Of a stretch of 34,433 nucleotides of DNA, positions 1 to 8,504 are shown one piece after another. The DNA comes from an uncultured Clostridia bacterium (GTDB lineage: Bacteria; Bacillota; Clostridia; TANB77; CAG-508), in the NCBI GenBank assembly GCA_944386135.1, contig CALWZW010000016.1:1-34433 (forward strand), read 5' to 3'. The notes under the pieces were generated by a model. It was not told the DNA's origin. It worked only from the letters and a program-made list of their open reading frames with translations, and searched no databases. The position numbers and the translations under genes are program-made. Each line of letters opens with the position of its first letter. The stretch's first letter is position 1.

Positions 1-188
1 ACCTTTTTAATTTCAATACTTTCTGGAATTATAGGTGATTTATTCTTACCGTTCTGGAATGTTACTTCGGTGTGTACCGTTGATTTAGAAATTCCAAACT
101 TTTTTGCTGCTCCTCTAACTGTATCTTTTGAATCTATAATATATCGTGCAAGTAAACAGGCACGTTCCTCTATTGTTATACCTTTCAT
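1..188 (-). CDS. spoIIID: SpoIIID-like sporulation transcription factor (3' end outside window)
   Basis: Only the first 62 codons are present; the gene runs off the left edge. The N-terminus (MKGITIEERACLLARYI, then TVRGAAKKFGISKSTVH) closely resembles SpoIIID, the small helix-turn-helix regulator that works in the mother cell with sigma-E and sigma-K. The segment KKFGISKSTVH is the recognition helix-turn-helix. The ATG at 186-188 follows a strong ribosome-binding site (GGAGGGCTC) by a few bases. After STVH the usual KDVTERLPKIN segment is replaced by TEVTFQNGKNKSP, so the family match weakens about 20 codons before the edge. There is no in-frame CGG in the visible part, so the frameshift seen elsewhere does not explain this. 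It could be a divergent SpoIIID or a relative that keeps only its DNA-binding helix. Confidence 0.7.
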   Translation of the reverse strand, partial: MKGITIEERACLLARYIIDSKDTVRGAAKKFGISKSTVHTEVTFQNGKNKSPIIPESIEIKK

Positions 189-264
189 TATGAGCCCTCC
201 ATTAGAATATGAATACTTTTGTTTAATTCTATTCATTTGAAGGTTGTATTAGAACGATTTTAAC

Positions 265-1641
265 TTAGTTAGGTAATACACTTTCTCTTACTAATTTTTT
301 ATATATTTCTCCCTTTTCTTTAAAATTTTTAAAAAAGCCATAACTTGCGGCAGCTGGAGATAAAAGACAAATCATGTTTTCTTTTGTTACTTTTTTTGCT
401 GTATTTACTGCATCTTCCATTGCTTCTACCATATATACTTTTATTTTTTTATTTGTAATTTTCTTTCCTATTGAGTGACCTGTTTCTGGCATACAAATTA
501 AATTTTCAATTTTGCTGTTATTTAGATATTCTATAAATTTTTCAAAGTTTACTCCTCTATCCATTCCTCCTATTATTAATGTGTTTACATTTTCTAAGGC
601 TTCTATTGAATTTATTGTAGCTTCTGGAATTGTCGCAATCGAGTCATTATAGTATGTTATTCCATTAAATTCTCCTACTCTTTCAATTCTATGTGGGAGT
701 GGCTGAAAATTATTTATTGTATCTATTGTTTTTGATAAATTTAAGTTTAATATTTCATTTACCGCTAATGCAAACATTATATTACTTAGATTATATTTTC
801 CTAATAAATTTCTTTTGTTTAATGTATTGTATAATACTTTATCTCCTATGTATACTTTATCATCTTTTACAATTAATTTATTATTCTCACTTGTTCTATC
901 TTCTAAAGATATTTTATATTCTTTACCTGTTATGTGACATTTTTTTAATTCTTTATTTAAAATTTCACTGTCTATGCTATGTAAAAAGTAATCATTTTCT
1001 TTTTGATATTTGAATATATTGCATTTAGCTTTTGCATAATCTTCTAGTGTTTTATAATGGTCTAAATGTTCTTCATATATATTTAAGATTATTGATATAT
1101 TGGTAGATTTTTTCATATATTCTAATTGATGTGATGACATTTCTAGTACTAATGTCATTTTTTCTTTTATTTCGTCTATGTGTTCAAATACAGGTGTTCC
1201 AATATTTCCAAGTAGCATGCAATTTATTCCTTGATTTTTTAACACTTCATAAATTAATGTACTTGTTGTGCTTTTTCCTTTTGTTCCTGTTATTCCTATT
1301 GTATACACATCAAAAAATTCTAATAATAATTCTAATTGTGATGTTATTTTACTTGTGAATTTGCTTATGTCTAAGTTCATGAAAGATATTCCTGGTGCTT
1401 TTATTATTACATCATATTTTTCTAGATTGTCTAAATATTTTTCTCCACTTATACATATAACATTTTTGTCCTGTTTTAACAACTCACTCTTTTTCTCAAA
1501 ATTTTCTTCTTTGTCTGATATATGTATTGTTTTTTCTTTCAAATATTCTCTGATGAATTTGTATGTTGATTGTCCTTCTAATCCAAATCCAAGTATTAAT
1601 ATTTTTTTGTCCTTAAGATAGTTTATTAATTCCTTAATCAT
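265..1641 (-). CDS. murD2: MurD2-type UDP-MurNAc-L-Ala--L-Glu ligase
   Basis: A 458-residue Mur ligase. The N-terminal Rossmann part has a GFGLEGQSTY motif; the ATP-binding loop GITGTKGKSTTST lies near residue 115; the central domain has LEMSSHQLEYM and EEHLDHY; the C-terminal domain has PHRIE near residue 317 and NDSIAT. These are MurD-type motifs. It overlaps murL by 8 bases (1634-1641). In the known MurD2-MurL route, MurD2 adds L-glutamate to UDP-MurNAc-L-Ala and MurL epimerises that residue to D-Glu, replacing the usual MurI/MurD path. The pairing is why I call MurD2 rather than ordinary MurD; the sequence alone cannot fix the glutamate stereochemistry. The frame is uninterrupted and has no in-frame CGG. 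Confidence 0.85.
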   Translation of the reverse strand: MIKELINYLKDKKILILGFGLEGQSTYKFIREYLKEKTIHISDKEENFEKKSELLKQDKNVICISGEKYLDNLEKYDVIIKAPGISFMNLDISKFTSKITSQLELLLEFFDVYTIGITGTKGKSTTSTLIYEVLKNQGINCMLLGNIGTPVFEHIDEIKEKMTLVLEMSSHQLEYMKKSTNISIILNIYEEHLDHYKTLEDYAKAKCNIFKYQKENDYFLHSIDSEILNKELKKCHITGKEYKISLEDRTSENNKLIVKDDKVYIGDKVLYNTLNKRNLLGKYNLSNIMFALAVNEILNLNLSKTIDTINNFQPLPHRIERVGEFNGITYYNDSIATIPEATINSIEALENVNTLIIGGMDRGVNFEKFIEYLNNSKIENLICMPETGHSIGKKITNKKIKVYMVEAMEDAVNTAKKVTKENMICLLSPAAASYGFFKNFKEKGEIYKKLVRESVLPN

Positions 1642-3009
1642 TATATATCTCCTCTTTTAAAAGCTCAGATTGTTCCTTTGTTAAATTATTTTCATTGTTA
1701 AATCTTTTTGTAATATCAATTGTTAAATCTGATAGTTTAAAGTTATCTTTATAGTATCTAAGTAGATATGGTAATTCTTTATTCTCTTTTTCCAAATTTG
1801 AAATGGTCATACTTATTGCAAAGTTCACCTCTTCAAAGGTTCCTACACATTCAAATGGTTTTGTTTTGCCATTTCCTGTAAGTTCTATAAATGTTTTTAA
1901 AAGTTCTTTGTCCTCAAATAAATCTTTTCCAAATATGTCTACTAATTCATCTTTATATAGGTATGAACTAAGTATAGTATATACAAATAAACATTTTGGG
2001 CATTTTCCGCACCATTTCCATTCCTTTTCTTTGCTTCCGAACATTGCAGCTTTTGAATATTTTATGATATCTTTTATATTTTGCAAATATTTTTGCTATT
2101 TGAAGTTCATTTAATGGTCTTAGGAAACTAAAGTATTTTACATTTCCCTTTAAATATTTTTTTTCATAGTATGTAAAGTCTTTTTCAAATTCATAGCTTT
2201 TTGAGTATTGGTGATTAATTTTTTCTCCGCATTACATTTGGCTCATTTGCACTTGATTCATTTGATAGTGCAACATATTTTTTGCCTGTTATATATGCTA
2301 TAAAATAGCTTAAAGAGGCTAACATTGAAGAAAATGGAGTATGGCCATTTATATATCCTTTAGAATTTAGGTTAAGTAATTCTTTATCTATTGTTCTATA
2401 TACTTCTATAATGTTATCATTGTCAAATCCTGCTGTTTTTGCACATTCTAATGTAACTGGCTTTGGATTTATAATTAGGCAAAAATCTTTATTTTTATCT
2501 ACTCTTAAAGTTTCAAGTGTTACAATTGAGTCTTTTCCTCCTCCGATTGGAACAATATATCCACTTAAGTTGTCTTTTTCTTCTTGTATTTCTAAAGTTT
2601 CTCCTTCTGTTTTTATATTTATGAAATCGTTTATATTTGTTTGAATATTGTTTGTGAAGAATAACTCGCCTAATCCATAGAAGTATAACTTTTTTAGCCA
2701 GCTTTTTTGTTCTTCATTTAGGCTTCCACATTTTATTATGACATTTGGAGAACATGTAGATTTCCAATAGCTTATAAGCTCTATAAGTCCTATATGGAAT
2801 ACCATGTTTTTTATTTTATTTCCTTTTATTTCTTTAATATTCATATTCTTTTTTAGTATTTTGATATTTGGTTTAAATTTTGCACATCCTGGTATTACAA
2901 ACTTGTATTCTATACATATTTCCTCATTATTCTCTTTTATTTCATAATCTTCATATATGAATTCTTTGTATTTTTCTCTAAGTTCTTTAAATTTTAAAGA
3001 ATTATCCAT
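1634..3009 (-). CDS. murL: MurL, UDP-MurNAc-L-Ala-L-Glu epimerase, with two +1 frameshifts at CGG
   Basis: Read in one frame this gene breaks after codon 263 (ending VMRRKN). Moving +1 at CGG 2227-2229 (ATG C GGA) continues as GEKINHQYSKSYEFEKDF. A second +1 move at CGG 2037-2039 (GTT C GGA) continues as GSKEKEWKWCGKCPKCLF. The joined 457-residue protein has the MurL features: a GGGKDS loop (VPIGGGKDSIVTLE), SNESSANE, NHQYSKSYEFE and the CGKCPKC motif near the C-terminus. The epimerase acts on UDP-MurNAc-L-Ala-L-Glu, the product of the overlapping murD2. Each repaired site gives a glycine. The gene has no other frame defect. Without the shifts the CGKCPKC part is lost, so a working enzyme needs both events. 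A pseudogene is the alternative, but two single-base defects of identical type make that unlikely. Confidence 0.88.
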
Positions 3010-3091
3010 TTTGTATATTTTCCTTTCATTTTATTTTCAATTTAATATTTTACCACACTTATATTATATTTTCAATTTCTGCTATTTTGTG

Positions 3092-3238
3092 AACGCCAAA
3101 ACGCAATTATTTTTCATTATATCAGTTTGGTAAAGAATTGTGCTTTTGGCTAGGCAAACAAACAAGAAAACCGGAGGCGTGCTTTTGCACGTTGAGGATT
3201 TTCTTGTGCAGTTTAACAACGCCAAAACGCAATTATTT
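3092..3238. repeat. 21-bp direct repeats flanking a hairpin
   Basis: The 21-mer beginning AACGCCAAAACGC occurs at 3092-3112 and again, identically, at 3218-3238. A 20-base version starting CGCCAAAACGC lies far away at 21261-21280. Between the two near copies is an imperfect hairpin whose arms begin AAGAAAACC and end GGATTTTCTT around a GTGC/GCAC core. The block fills most of the 3010-3301 gap. It has no plausible reading frame and looks like a small dispersed repeat or a remnant of one. Confidence 0.7.
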
Positions 3239-3246
3239 CCCAAAGG

Positions 3247-3275
3247 TTTACTTTTTCCAGATTTTGTAGTATAAT
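3247..3275 (+). promoter_or_regulatory. Sigma-A-type promoter for the HAD phosphatase
   Basis: TTTACT at 3247-3252 and TATAAT at 3270-3275 are separated by 17 bases, ending 26 bases before the ATG at 3302. The -10 matches the consensus and the -35 matches four of six positions. Confidence 0.55.
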
Positions 3276-3301
3276 AATAAAGGTAAAGGAATTTAGGTGT
3301 T

Positions 3302-4171
3302 ATGATTAAATTAATAGCAAGTGATTTAGATGGTACTATTATAGATGGTAGTAATTCTATTTCAAAGGACAATTTAAAAGCAATTGATAGTTTACGAAAG
3401 GAAAATATTCCTCTAGTTATTTGTACAGGTAAAACTTATGCACTTAGTAAGGATGTTTGTAAAAATCTTCATGCTCGTTTTGGCATTTTTGGCAATGGAA
3501 GTCAAATAGTTGATTTATCTACTGGAAATGAGATTTTAAGTAAATATCTTTCTTTAAGTGAAATCAAAGCATGTTATTCTATTATTCAAAAATATGACTT
3601 GCATGTTCATGCTTATACAGAAACTAGTATAATAACTCCAAAATTATTATATATGGACTTAAGGAATTCTATATTATTTCCTGATAAGGTAAATATTAAA
3701 ATTGTCGATTCTGTTTTAGATTACGCGAAAGCAGAAAAAGAACCTATTTTAAAATTGATAGTTTCTTCTACATCTAGCCTTTTAAAAGTTAAAGAAGAGT
3801 TAGAAAAGGCAACTAATTTGAATATTATACATATTACTAAGACTGGTATATATAAGGATAATGTGATAAATAAAGAGTATGAATATTTAGATATTTCGCC
3901 TCTTAATGCTACGAAAGGCAATGCTCTACAAGTATTAAGTAACTATCTTGATGTACAAAAGGATGATATTCTATCAATTGGAGACAATATCAATGATATA
4001 GATATGTTTAAAGTTTCAAATATTAGTGTTGCAGTAAATAATGCTTGTGACCAGGTAAAATTAAATGCTAATTACGTAGCTAAAAATTCTGTTGAGAATG
4101 GTGCTTTTGCAGAAGCAATCTATAAATTTATACCATTTAATACGAATATTAATGACGAGTTGAAAAAATAA
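3302..4171 (+). CDS. Cof-type HAD-superfamily sugar/nucleotide phosphatase
   Basis: This 289-residue protein starts MIKLIASDLDGTIID, the HAD motif I with the nucleophilic aspartate. Motif II is in VICTGKT. The late motifs are the lysine in NATKGNALQVL and the acidic GDNINDIDMF, arranged as in Cof/YwpJ-type (class IIB cap) phosphatases. Length and order are typical. Such enzymes remove phosphate from small metabolites such as sugar phosphates or flavin and pyridoxal phosphates; the substrate cannot be read from the sequence. It stands alone on the plus strand behind its own promoter. The only in-frame CGN arginine codons are CGT and CGA; there is no CGG. Confidence 0.85.
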   Translation: MIKLIASDLDGTIIDGSNSISKDNLKAIDSLRKENIPLVICTGKTYALSKDVCKNLHARFGIFGNGSQIVDLSTGNEILSKYLSLSEIKACYSIIQKYDLHVHAYTETSIITPKLLYMDLRNSILFPDKVNIKIVDSVLDYAKAEKEPILKLIVSSTSSLLKVKEELEKATNLNIIHITKTGIYKDNVINKEYEYLDISPLNATKGNALQVLSNYLDVQKDDILSIGDNINDIDMFKVSNISVAVNNACDQVKLNANYVAKNSVENGAFAEAIYKFIPFNTNINDELKK

Positions 4172-4255
4172 TTTCCAATAATTACATTTGAAATAGCCTT
4201 AAAATTATGTTAACATAGTTTTAAGGCTATTTAGTTTGTATGGAGGTTATTTACT

Positions 4256-4507
4256 ATGTTTGATAAATTTATTGATACAATTAGAAATTTTGATTTGAAA
4301 ATAAAAAAGATACTTATAAATGGTTTGTATTTCTCATTATTTGTGTCTATAATAGGTGCTTTAATTTTAACATATTACATATCTTTCTCTCATTCTAATT
4401 TTATTTATTACATAGGAATCGAAGTAATTCACTTATCAATATCTTTTGCTGTTTCATTTTTTGCTTCGGCTTTTGCAATTGATAAGATTAAAAAGGATTT
4501 TGTTTAG
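4256..4507 (+). CDS. Small two-helix membrane protein, function unknown
   Basis: An 83-residue protein with a GGAGG ribosome-binding site upstream of the ATG. A short charged N-terminus (KKILINGLY) leads into a hydrophobic helix around residues 24-45 and a second around 51-74, ending with the charged tail DKIKKDFV. I do not recognise a family. It sits between the HAD phosphatase and an inverted-repeat element, and shares a bidirectional terminator with ssb. Confidence 0.6.
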   Translation: MFDKFIDTIRNFDLKIKKILINGLYFSLFVSIIGALILTYYISFSHSNFIYYIGIEVIHLSISFAVSFFASAFAIDKIKKDFV

Positions 4508-4524
4508 TTGAATAAGGTTTCAAC

Positions 4525-4633
4525 GTTTCTGCCAATGGGGATGCATCTAAAATGGCAGATTTTAAATACAACTAATGTTTAATAGTTTATTTTTTAAATC
4601 TGCCATTTTAGATGCGTCCCCATTGGCAGAAAC
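4525..4633. repeat. Inverted-repeat element, MITE-like, about 41-bp arms
   Basis: The left arm (from 4525, GTTTCTGCCAATGGGGATGC) is matched by the reverse complement of the right arm (ending CCCCATTGGCAGAAAC at 4633), with one base substitution and one T indel over about 41 bases. An AT-rich loop lies between (about 4567-4592). There is no open frame inside. The shape suggests a non-autonomous mobile element or REP-like palindrome. Confidence 0.75.
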
Positions 4634-4640
4634 AACAAAA

Positions 4641-4682
4641 CACAAAAATATCTCAAAGTTTTACCTTTGAGATATTTTTGTG
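4641..4682. terminator. Bidirectional terminator between the small membrane protein and ssb
   Basis: An 18-bp perfect stem (4641-4658 with 4665-4682) and six-base loop, flanked by A- and T-rich tracts on both sides, serves the convergent genes. Confidence 0.8.
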
Positions 4683-4713
4683 TTTTTTATGTTAAGGTTT
4701 GATACTTTCTTTT

Positions 4714-5415
4714 TTATACAGCTTGTGCTGTTTCAGCTTCTTCTGTTCCTTCTCCGTCTTTTTCGTCTATAACTTCTAGGCTTGATATTGAAACTTCATA
4801 AGCTACTCTTTCTACTACTGTTCCATCTTCATATTTCTTTTCATATTTTCTAGATTGTACTCTTCCTACTGCTTTAACTTGTGCTCCTACTTCTAATTTA
4901 TCGCAGAATCTTGCATTTCTTCCCCATGCTATTGCTGGTATGTAATCTGATTTACTATATGCTCTATTTACTGCTAATAATAAATCTGCAATTTCTCTTC
5001 CAAATGGTGTTTTTCTATAAATAGGTTTTTTACAAATATGTCCTATTAGTACAACTTCGTTTGAAACATCTAAATTAATTTCATCATCTTCTTTTGCTTT
5101 TTCTTCTATATCTTTTTCGAAAATTATGTCCTTGGCAAATACTGTTAAAATTAATCTATTTCTTTCGTTTTCATAGCTGTTATAAGATCTGAATTGTCCT
5201 TTTACAACTATTTTCTTTCCTATTTGTAATTCTTCGTCATTTATTAATCTTTCAGATATTGTTACTGGTATGATGTCAAAAGTTTCACTTAAACGTGGAA
5301 CCTCTAAATCAAATATGTAAAATCTTTCTCCGTAAATTTCATGACTAAATCTTTTTTCACTTGTGATTTTTCCCACTAGCACTAAATGGTTATTATCCAA
5401 ATAATTTGTGTTCAA
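4714..5415 (-). CDS. ssb: Single-stranded DNA-binding protein with two OB folds
   Basis: At 233 residues this is longer than a usual SSB (about 150-180). Residues 1-110 form a divergent OB-like half (NHLVLVGKI...FDIIPVTISERL). Residues 115-220 form a clear SSB OB fold (NEVVLIGHICKKPIYRKT, DYIPAIAWGRNARFC, GAQVKAVGRVQSRKYEKK). The tail EKDGEGTEEAETAQAV is acidic but lacks the usual DDDIPF tip. A two-OB SSB-like protein of this kind is seen in some Clostridia. The DNA-binding role is family knowledge; whether it is the replicative SSB or a second paralogue is not shown here. A GGGAGG ribosome-binding site precedes the ATG. Confidence 0.75.
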   Translation of the reverse strand: MNTNYLDNNHLVLVGKITSEKRFSHEIYGERFYIFDLEVPRLSETFDIIPVTISERLINDEELQIGKKIVVKGQFRSYNSYENERNRLILTVFAKDIIFEKDIEEKAKEDDEINLDVSNEVVLIGHICKKPIYRKTPFGREIADLLLAVNRAYSKSDYIPAIAWGRNARFCDKLEVGAQVKAVGRVQSRKYEKKYEDGTVVERVAYEVSISSLEVIDEKDGEGTEEAETAQAV

Positions 5416-5603
5416 TTTCTTTTCCTCCCTATTCTTTTACGTAGGAAATTTATTTCTTTGCCTTAGTAATAATTTCATACGTATCTTTCTTTTATTACAA
5501 AGTTATTTGTAATGTTTTTTGCTTGTCTATTGTTTTTCTTGTTAATTTACAACTATATTATACTACATATTTTTGTATTTGTCTACATAAAATGTTAATT
5601 TTT

Positions 5604-6122
5604 TTAGAAAATTATTTCTTTTTTCCCATAAATTAGCATAACTGAAGCAATTCCCATTGAATTATGAGTACTATTTGACAACTTTTTGCTAATAACTTTA
5701 ACTTCTATTTCTTGAGGTTCTAGTATATTTTTATTTATATCTAGTATTTTTCTTTGCAGACACAACATTAAATTGTCTTCTACACTAGAGGCTGTAATTG
5801 TTGCCTTTTGGTTAAATCCAAATGTTATAACATTTAATTTTGTATTATTTATAAGTTCTAAACTATCATCATCAATATCAGAATTAATTACTAAATATTT
5901 TGTGTTTTTAAATATTTCATTTATAACATCAAATTTATTTACCAACTCTTTTAATGATATAACAAGTATTGTTTCAAATCTGATATTTTTTATATTATCT
6001 ACACTTTTATCATTAATAGTTATTACTGTATGTTCTTTGTTTACAGAATTCAAACTATTATCTAATGTTCTTTTTATCTGCATTTCATTTTTACTATCAG
6101 CAATAACTCCTATAAATGACAC
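5604..6122 (-). CDS. Conserved hypothetical protein
   Basis: This 172-residue protein is not one I can name. The segments YLVINSDIDDDSLELIN and LNVITFGFNQKATITASSV weakly recall the middle domain of Mur ligases, where a value-and-aspartate motif precedes a statement of the cofactor site. No ATP loop is present, so it is at most a relic or a distant relative. It lies 54 bases upstream-side of the polysaccharide deacetylase on the same strand and may share its transcript. The frame is intact. Confidence 0.55.
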   Translation of the reverse strand: MSFIGVIADSKNEMQIKRTLDNSLNSVNKEHTVITINDKSVDNIKNIRFETILVISLKELVNKFDVINEIFKNTKYLVINSDIDDDSLELINNTKLNVITFGFNQKATITASSVEDNLMLCLQRKILDINKNILEPQEIEVKVISKKLSNSTHNSMGIASVMLIYGKKEIIF

Positions 6123-6176
6123 AATACTAGCCCTCCATTTTCTTAATATAATCTATTATATCCAGATTATTCCTTC

Positions 6177-6962
6177 TTATTCACTTTGTTTTTGCATACT
6201 TTGAGTACCATTTTGATCAATTTGATAATTTTCTGAATATATTAAATCTGATATCTTTACAATGTTATATCCTTTTTCTTGTATATTTTTTATTATTGTT
6301 TCCAAACTATTTGCAGTATTATCAGTTCCATTATGCATTAAAATAATACTTCCATTTTCTAAGTCTTTATTTATTCTATCCCACATTTGACTTGCGTCTA
6401 ATCCTTGATAATCTAGAGTGTCTATTGACCATTGTATTACTTTGTATCCATTATCTGTTGCCGCTTTAATTACTGTATCATTATATTCTCCATAAGGACA
6501 TCTATATAATTTTACTTCTTTTCCTGTTAATTCTTTTATCTTTTTAGTGCAATTTAGTATTTCTTCTACATTTTGTTCATAGCTTAATGTATTTACATGA
6601 AGATGCTTATCAGAATGGTTTGCAATTTCATGTCCTTTTTCTGCTATTTTCTTTACATATTCTGGATATTTATCAATCCAATCCCCTACCATAAAAAATG
6701 TTGCTTTTACATTACATTTTTCTAATGTTTCTAGAATCTTGTCAATATCGTTTGCATTCCATGCACAGTTTATTGTTATTGATATTCGTTTTTGCTCTGT
6801 ATCAACATTGTATATTGGCACTAGTTTGCTAGTCTCTGATGCTGTTTCTATTGCTTCTGTATCTATATTGGTAAAATAAAAAGAAAGTATAAATAGTATT
6901 ATGACGGTGCTTGCTGCGACTAAATATGAATATATTTTTTGTTTATTGAATATAAAAAACAT
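6177..6962 (-). CDS. Membrane-anchored polysaccharide deacetylase (NodB homology)
   Basis: A 261-residue protein with one N-terminal membrane helix (about residues 11-30), then a NodB-type domain: VKATFFMVGDWIDKYPE, the metal-binding HSDKH within HEIANHSDKHLHVN, RCPYGEYND, and the late VIQWSIDTLDYQG and IILMHNG motifs. This layout matches the sporulation-associated PdaA/PdaB-like deacetylases of Clostridia, which remove acetyl groups from peptidoglycan or a related glycan outside the membrane. The first motif reads ITINCAW, where relatives usually have an aspartate (FDAAW). Its position before bofA fits a sporulation or envelope role. The loss of the motif-1 aspartate may mean altered or lost catalysis. 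Confidence 0.8.
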   Translation of the reverse strand: MFFIFNKQKIYSYLVAASTVIILFILSFYFTNIDTEAIETASETSKLVPIYNVDTEQKRISITINCAWNANDIDKILETLEKCNVKATFFMVGDWIDKYPEYVKKIAEKGHEIANHSDKHLHVNTLSYEQNVEEILNCTKKIKELTGKEVKLYRCPYGEYNDTVIKAATDNGYKVIQWSIDTLDYQGLDASQMWDRINKDLENGSIILMHNGTDNTANSLETIIKNIQEKGYNIVKISDLIYSENYQIDQNGTQSMQKQSE

Positions 6963-7041
6963 AAAAGTCCTCCTAAAACAAGTTACTAAATTGTATTCTT
7001 GTTCTAAGAGGATTATGATATTAAAATATTTATATTAAATA

Positions 7042-7281
7042 TTATAGTAAAAATTGCATAATTGCAACTATTATAACTCCTGGTACTCCCAAGAATCCGA
7101 CAATTGCTGCTGTTAGCCATGTTAGTTCTAGCCCTACACCAAATAAGTTGATAATAATTATTACTATTCCACCAACTATCGCATTTATTATAAATTTTAT
7201 TATTATTCTCATTGGTAATGATAGTATTTTTAAAACAACAAACAATACTAAAATTGCTATAATATATGGTATAAATGTCAT
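7042..7281 (-). CDS. bofA: BofA-like pro-sigma-K processing inhibitor family protein
   Basis: A 79-residue, highly hydrophobic protein with helices near residues 4-20, 29-48 and 55-79. The C-terminal AAIVGFLGVPGVIIVAIM is the BofA family signature. In Bacillus, BofA sits in the forespore outer membrane and holds the SpoIVFB protease inactive until engulfment ends. Its ATG lies just after the RNase G-like stop codon, and the ribosome-binding site GGAGGAG overlaps the end of that gene, so the two are probably translationally coupled. Confidence 0.75.
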   Translation of the reverse strand: MTFIPYIIAILVLFVVLKILSLPMRIIIKFIINAIVGGIVIIIINLFGVGLELTWLTAAIVGFLGVPGVIIVAIMQFLL

Positions 7282-7282
7282 A

Positions 7283-8467
7283 TCATTCTCCTCCTTTCAT
7301 ATGTTTTCTTGTCATTTCTAACAAATTGAGTTTTGAAAATCCAACTATCTGCGTCTTTGACCTATCTTGCTTTAGACTTTCTTCTAATACTTTTATTATC
7401 TGCTTTTTATGTTCATCATCTGTCATGTCTATATAGTCTATTATTATTATTCCTCCTATGTCTCTTAATCTTAACTGTTTTGCAATTTCTATACTTGCTT
7501 CACTATTTACTTTAAATACTGTTTGTTCTAAGTTTTTGTTACCTATGTATTTTCCTGAATTTACATCTATTGCTGTTAATGCTTCTGTTTTATCAATTGT
7601 AATAAATCCACCACATTTAAGCCATATTTTTCTTTGGTTTGCTTTTTCAAGTTGGTCTTCTATATCATATATTTTAAATATATTTTCATTCTCTTTTAGT
7701 TCTATAGATATTTCTTTTTCTTCGAATTTTTCTAGAATTTTTTTCACTTCATTATAATATTTTTTGTTATTTACTAATATTCTATTTATATCTTTATCTA
7801 TTAAATCAATTAATAATTTTTCTATAAAACTTTGTCCTTCGTATACCACCATTGGTGCTTTCGAGTTTTCATCTTTTTTTATCTTTTCTATCTTTTGCCA
7901 CTCTTTTATTGAGTTATTTAAGTCCTTCTCTAATTCTTCTTCTTTTTTATTAAATGCTGATGTCCTAACAATTACTCCAAAATTCTTTGGAAGTATTTTG
8001 TCTATTATGTTCGTTAATCTGTTTCTTTCTTCTGTATCTTCAATTTTTTGTGATATAGTCTTTATATCTGTGTCTGGCATTAATACAAAATATCTGCTTG
8101 GTAAACTAATATGTGTTGAAACTTTTGCTCCTTTCATATTTGTTGCATCTCTTTTGACTTGTATTAAAATTTTGTCATTAACTTTTACTAATTTTTTTAT
8201 GTTTTTCTCTTCTTGTACTTCTTTATGCTTTACTATATCTATTTTTGGAAGTATATCTTTTAAATGTATAAAAGTATTCCTATCTTCTCCAATATCTATA
8301 AATGCTGCTTGCATACCTTGTAGAACATTTTGTACTCTTCCTAAATATATTTTTCCTTCTAGTCTTTTCTTTTTATCATTTTCTTCATACTTCTCTATTA
8401 CATTTCCGTTTTCTAAGAGCACTATTTGGGCAATATTTTCTGTCTTTTTTATAAATATTTCTTTCAT
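7283..8467 (-). CDS. rng: Ribonuclease E/G family protein lacking the C-terminal zinc-link region
   Basis: A 394-residue ribonuclease G-like enzyme. The S1-like domain (GKIYLGRVQNVLQGMQAAF and DIGEDRNTFIH) comes first, followed by a middle part with RTSAFNK, and the catalytic DNase I-like part with TAIDVNSGKYIG and IIIDYIDM, which holds the metal-binding aspartates. It stops soon after EMTRKHMKGGE. Full-length RNase G continues past this point into the Cys-Pro-x-Cys zinc-link and dimer domain, which are absent. There is no in-frame CGG near the end, so the short form is not a missed frameshift. The family trims rRNA and degrades mRNA. It overlaps the ribosome-binding site of bofA. Confidence 0.85.
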   Translation of the reverse strand: MKEIFIKKTENIAQIVLLENGNVIEKYEENDKKKRLEGKIYLGRVQNVLQGMQAAFIDIGEDRNTFIHLKDILPKIDIVKHKEVQEEKNIKKLVKVNDKILIQVKRDATNMKGAKVSTHISLPSRYFVLMPDTDIKTISQKIEDTEERNRLTNIIDKILPKNFGVIVRTSAFNKKEEELEKDLNNSIKEWQKIEKIKKDENSKAPMVVYEGQSFIEKLLIDLIDKDINRILVNNKKYYNEVKKILEKFEEKEISIELKENENIFKIYDIEDQLEKANQRKIWLKCGGFITIDKTEALTAIDVNSGKYIGNKNLEQTVFKVNSEASIEIAKQLRLRDIGGIIIIDYIDMTDDEHKKQIIKVLEESLKQDRSKTQIVGFSKLNLLEMTRKHMKGGE

Positions 8468-8504
8468 TTTTCCTCCAATTGTATTACTTTAATTTTGACA
8501 AAAA

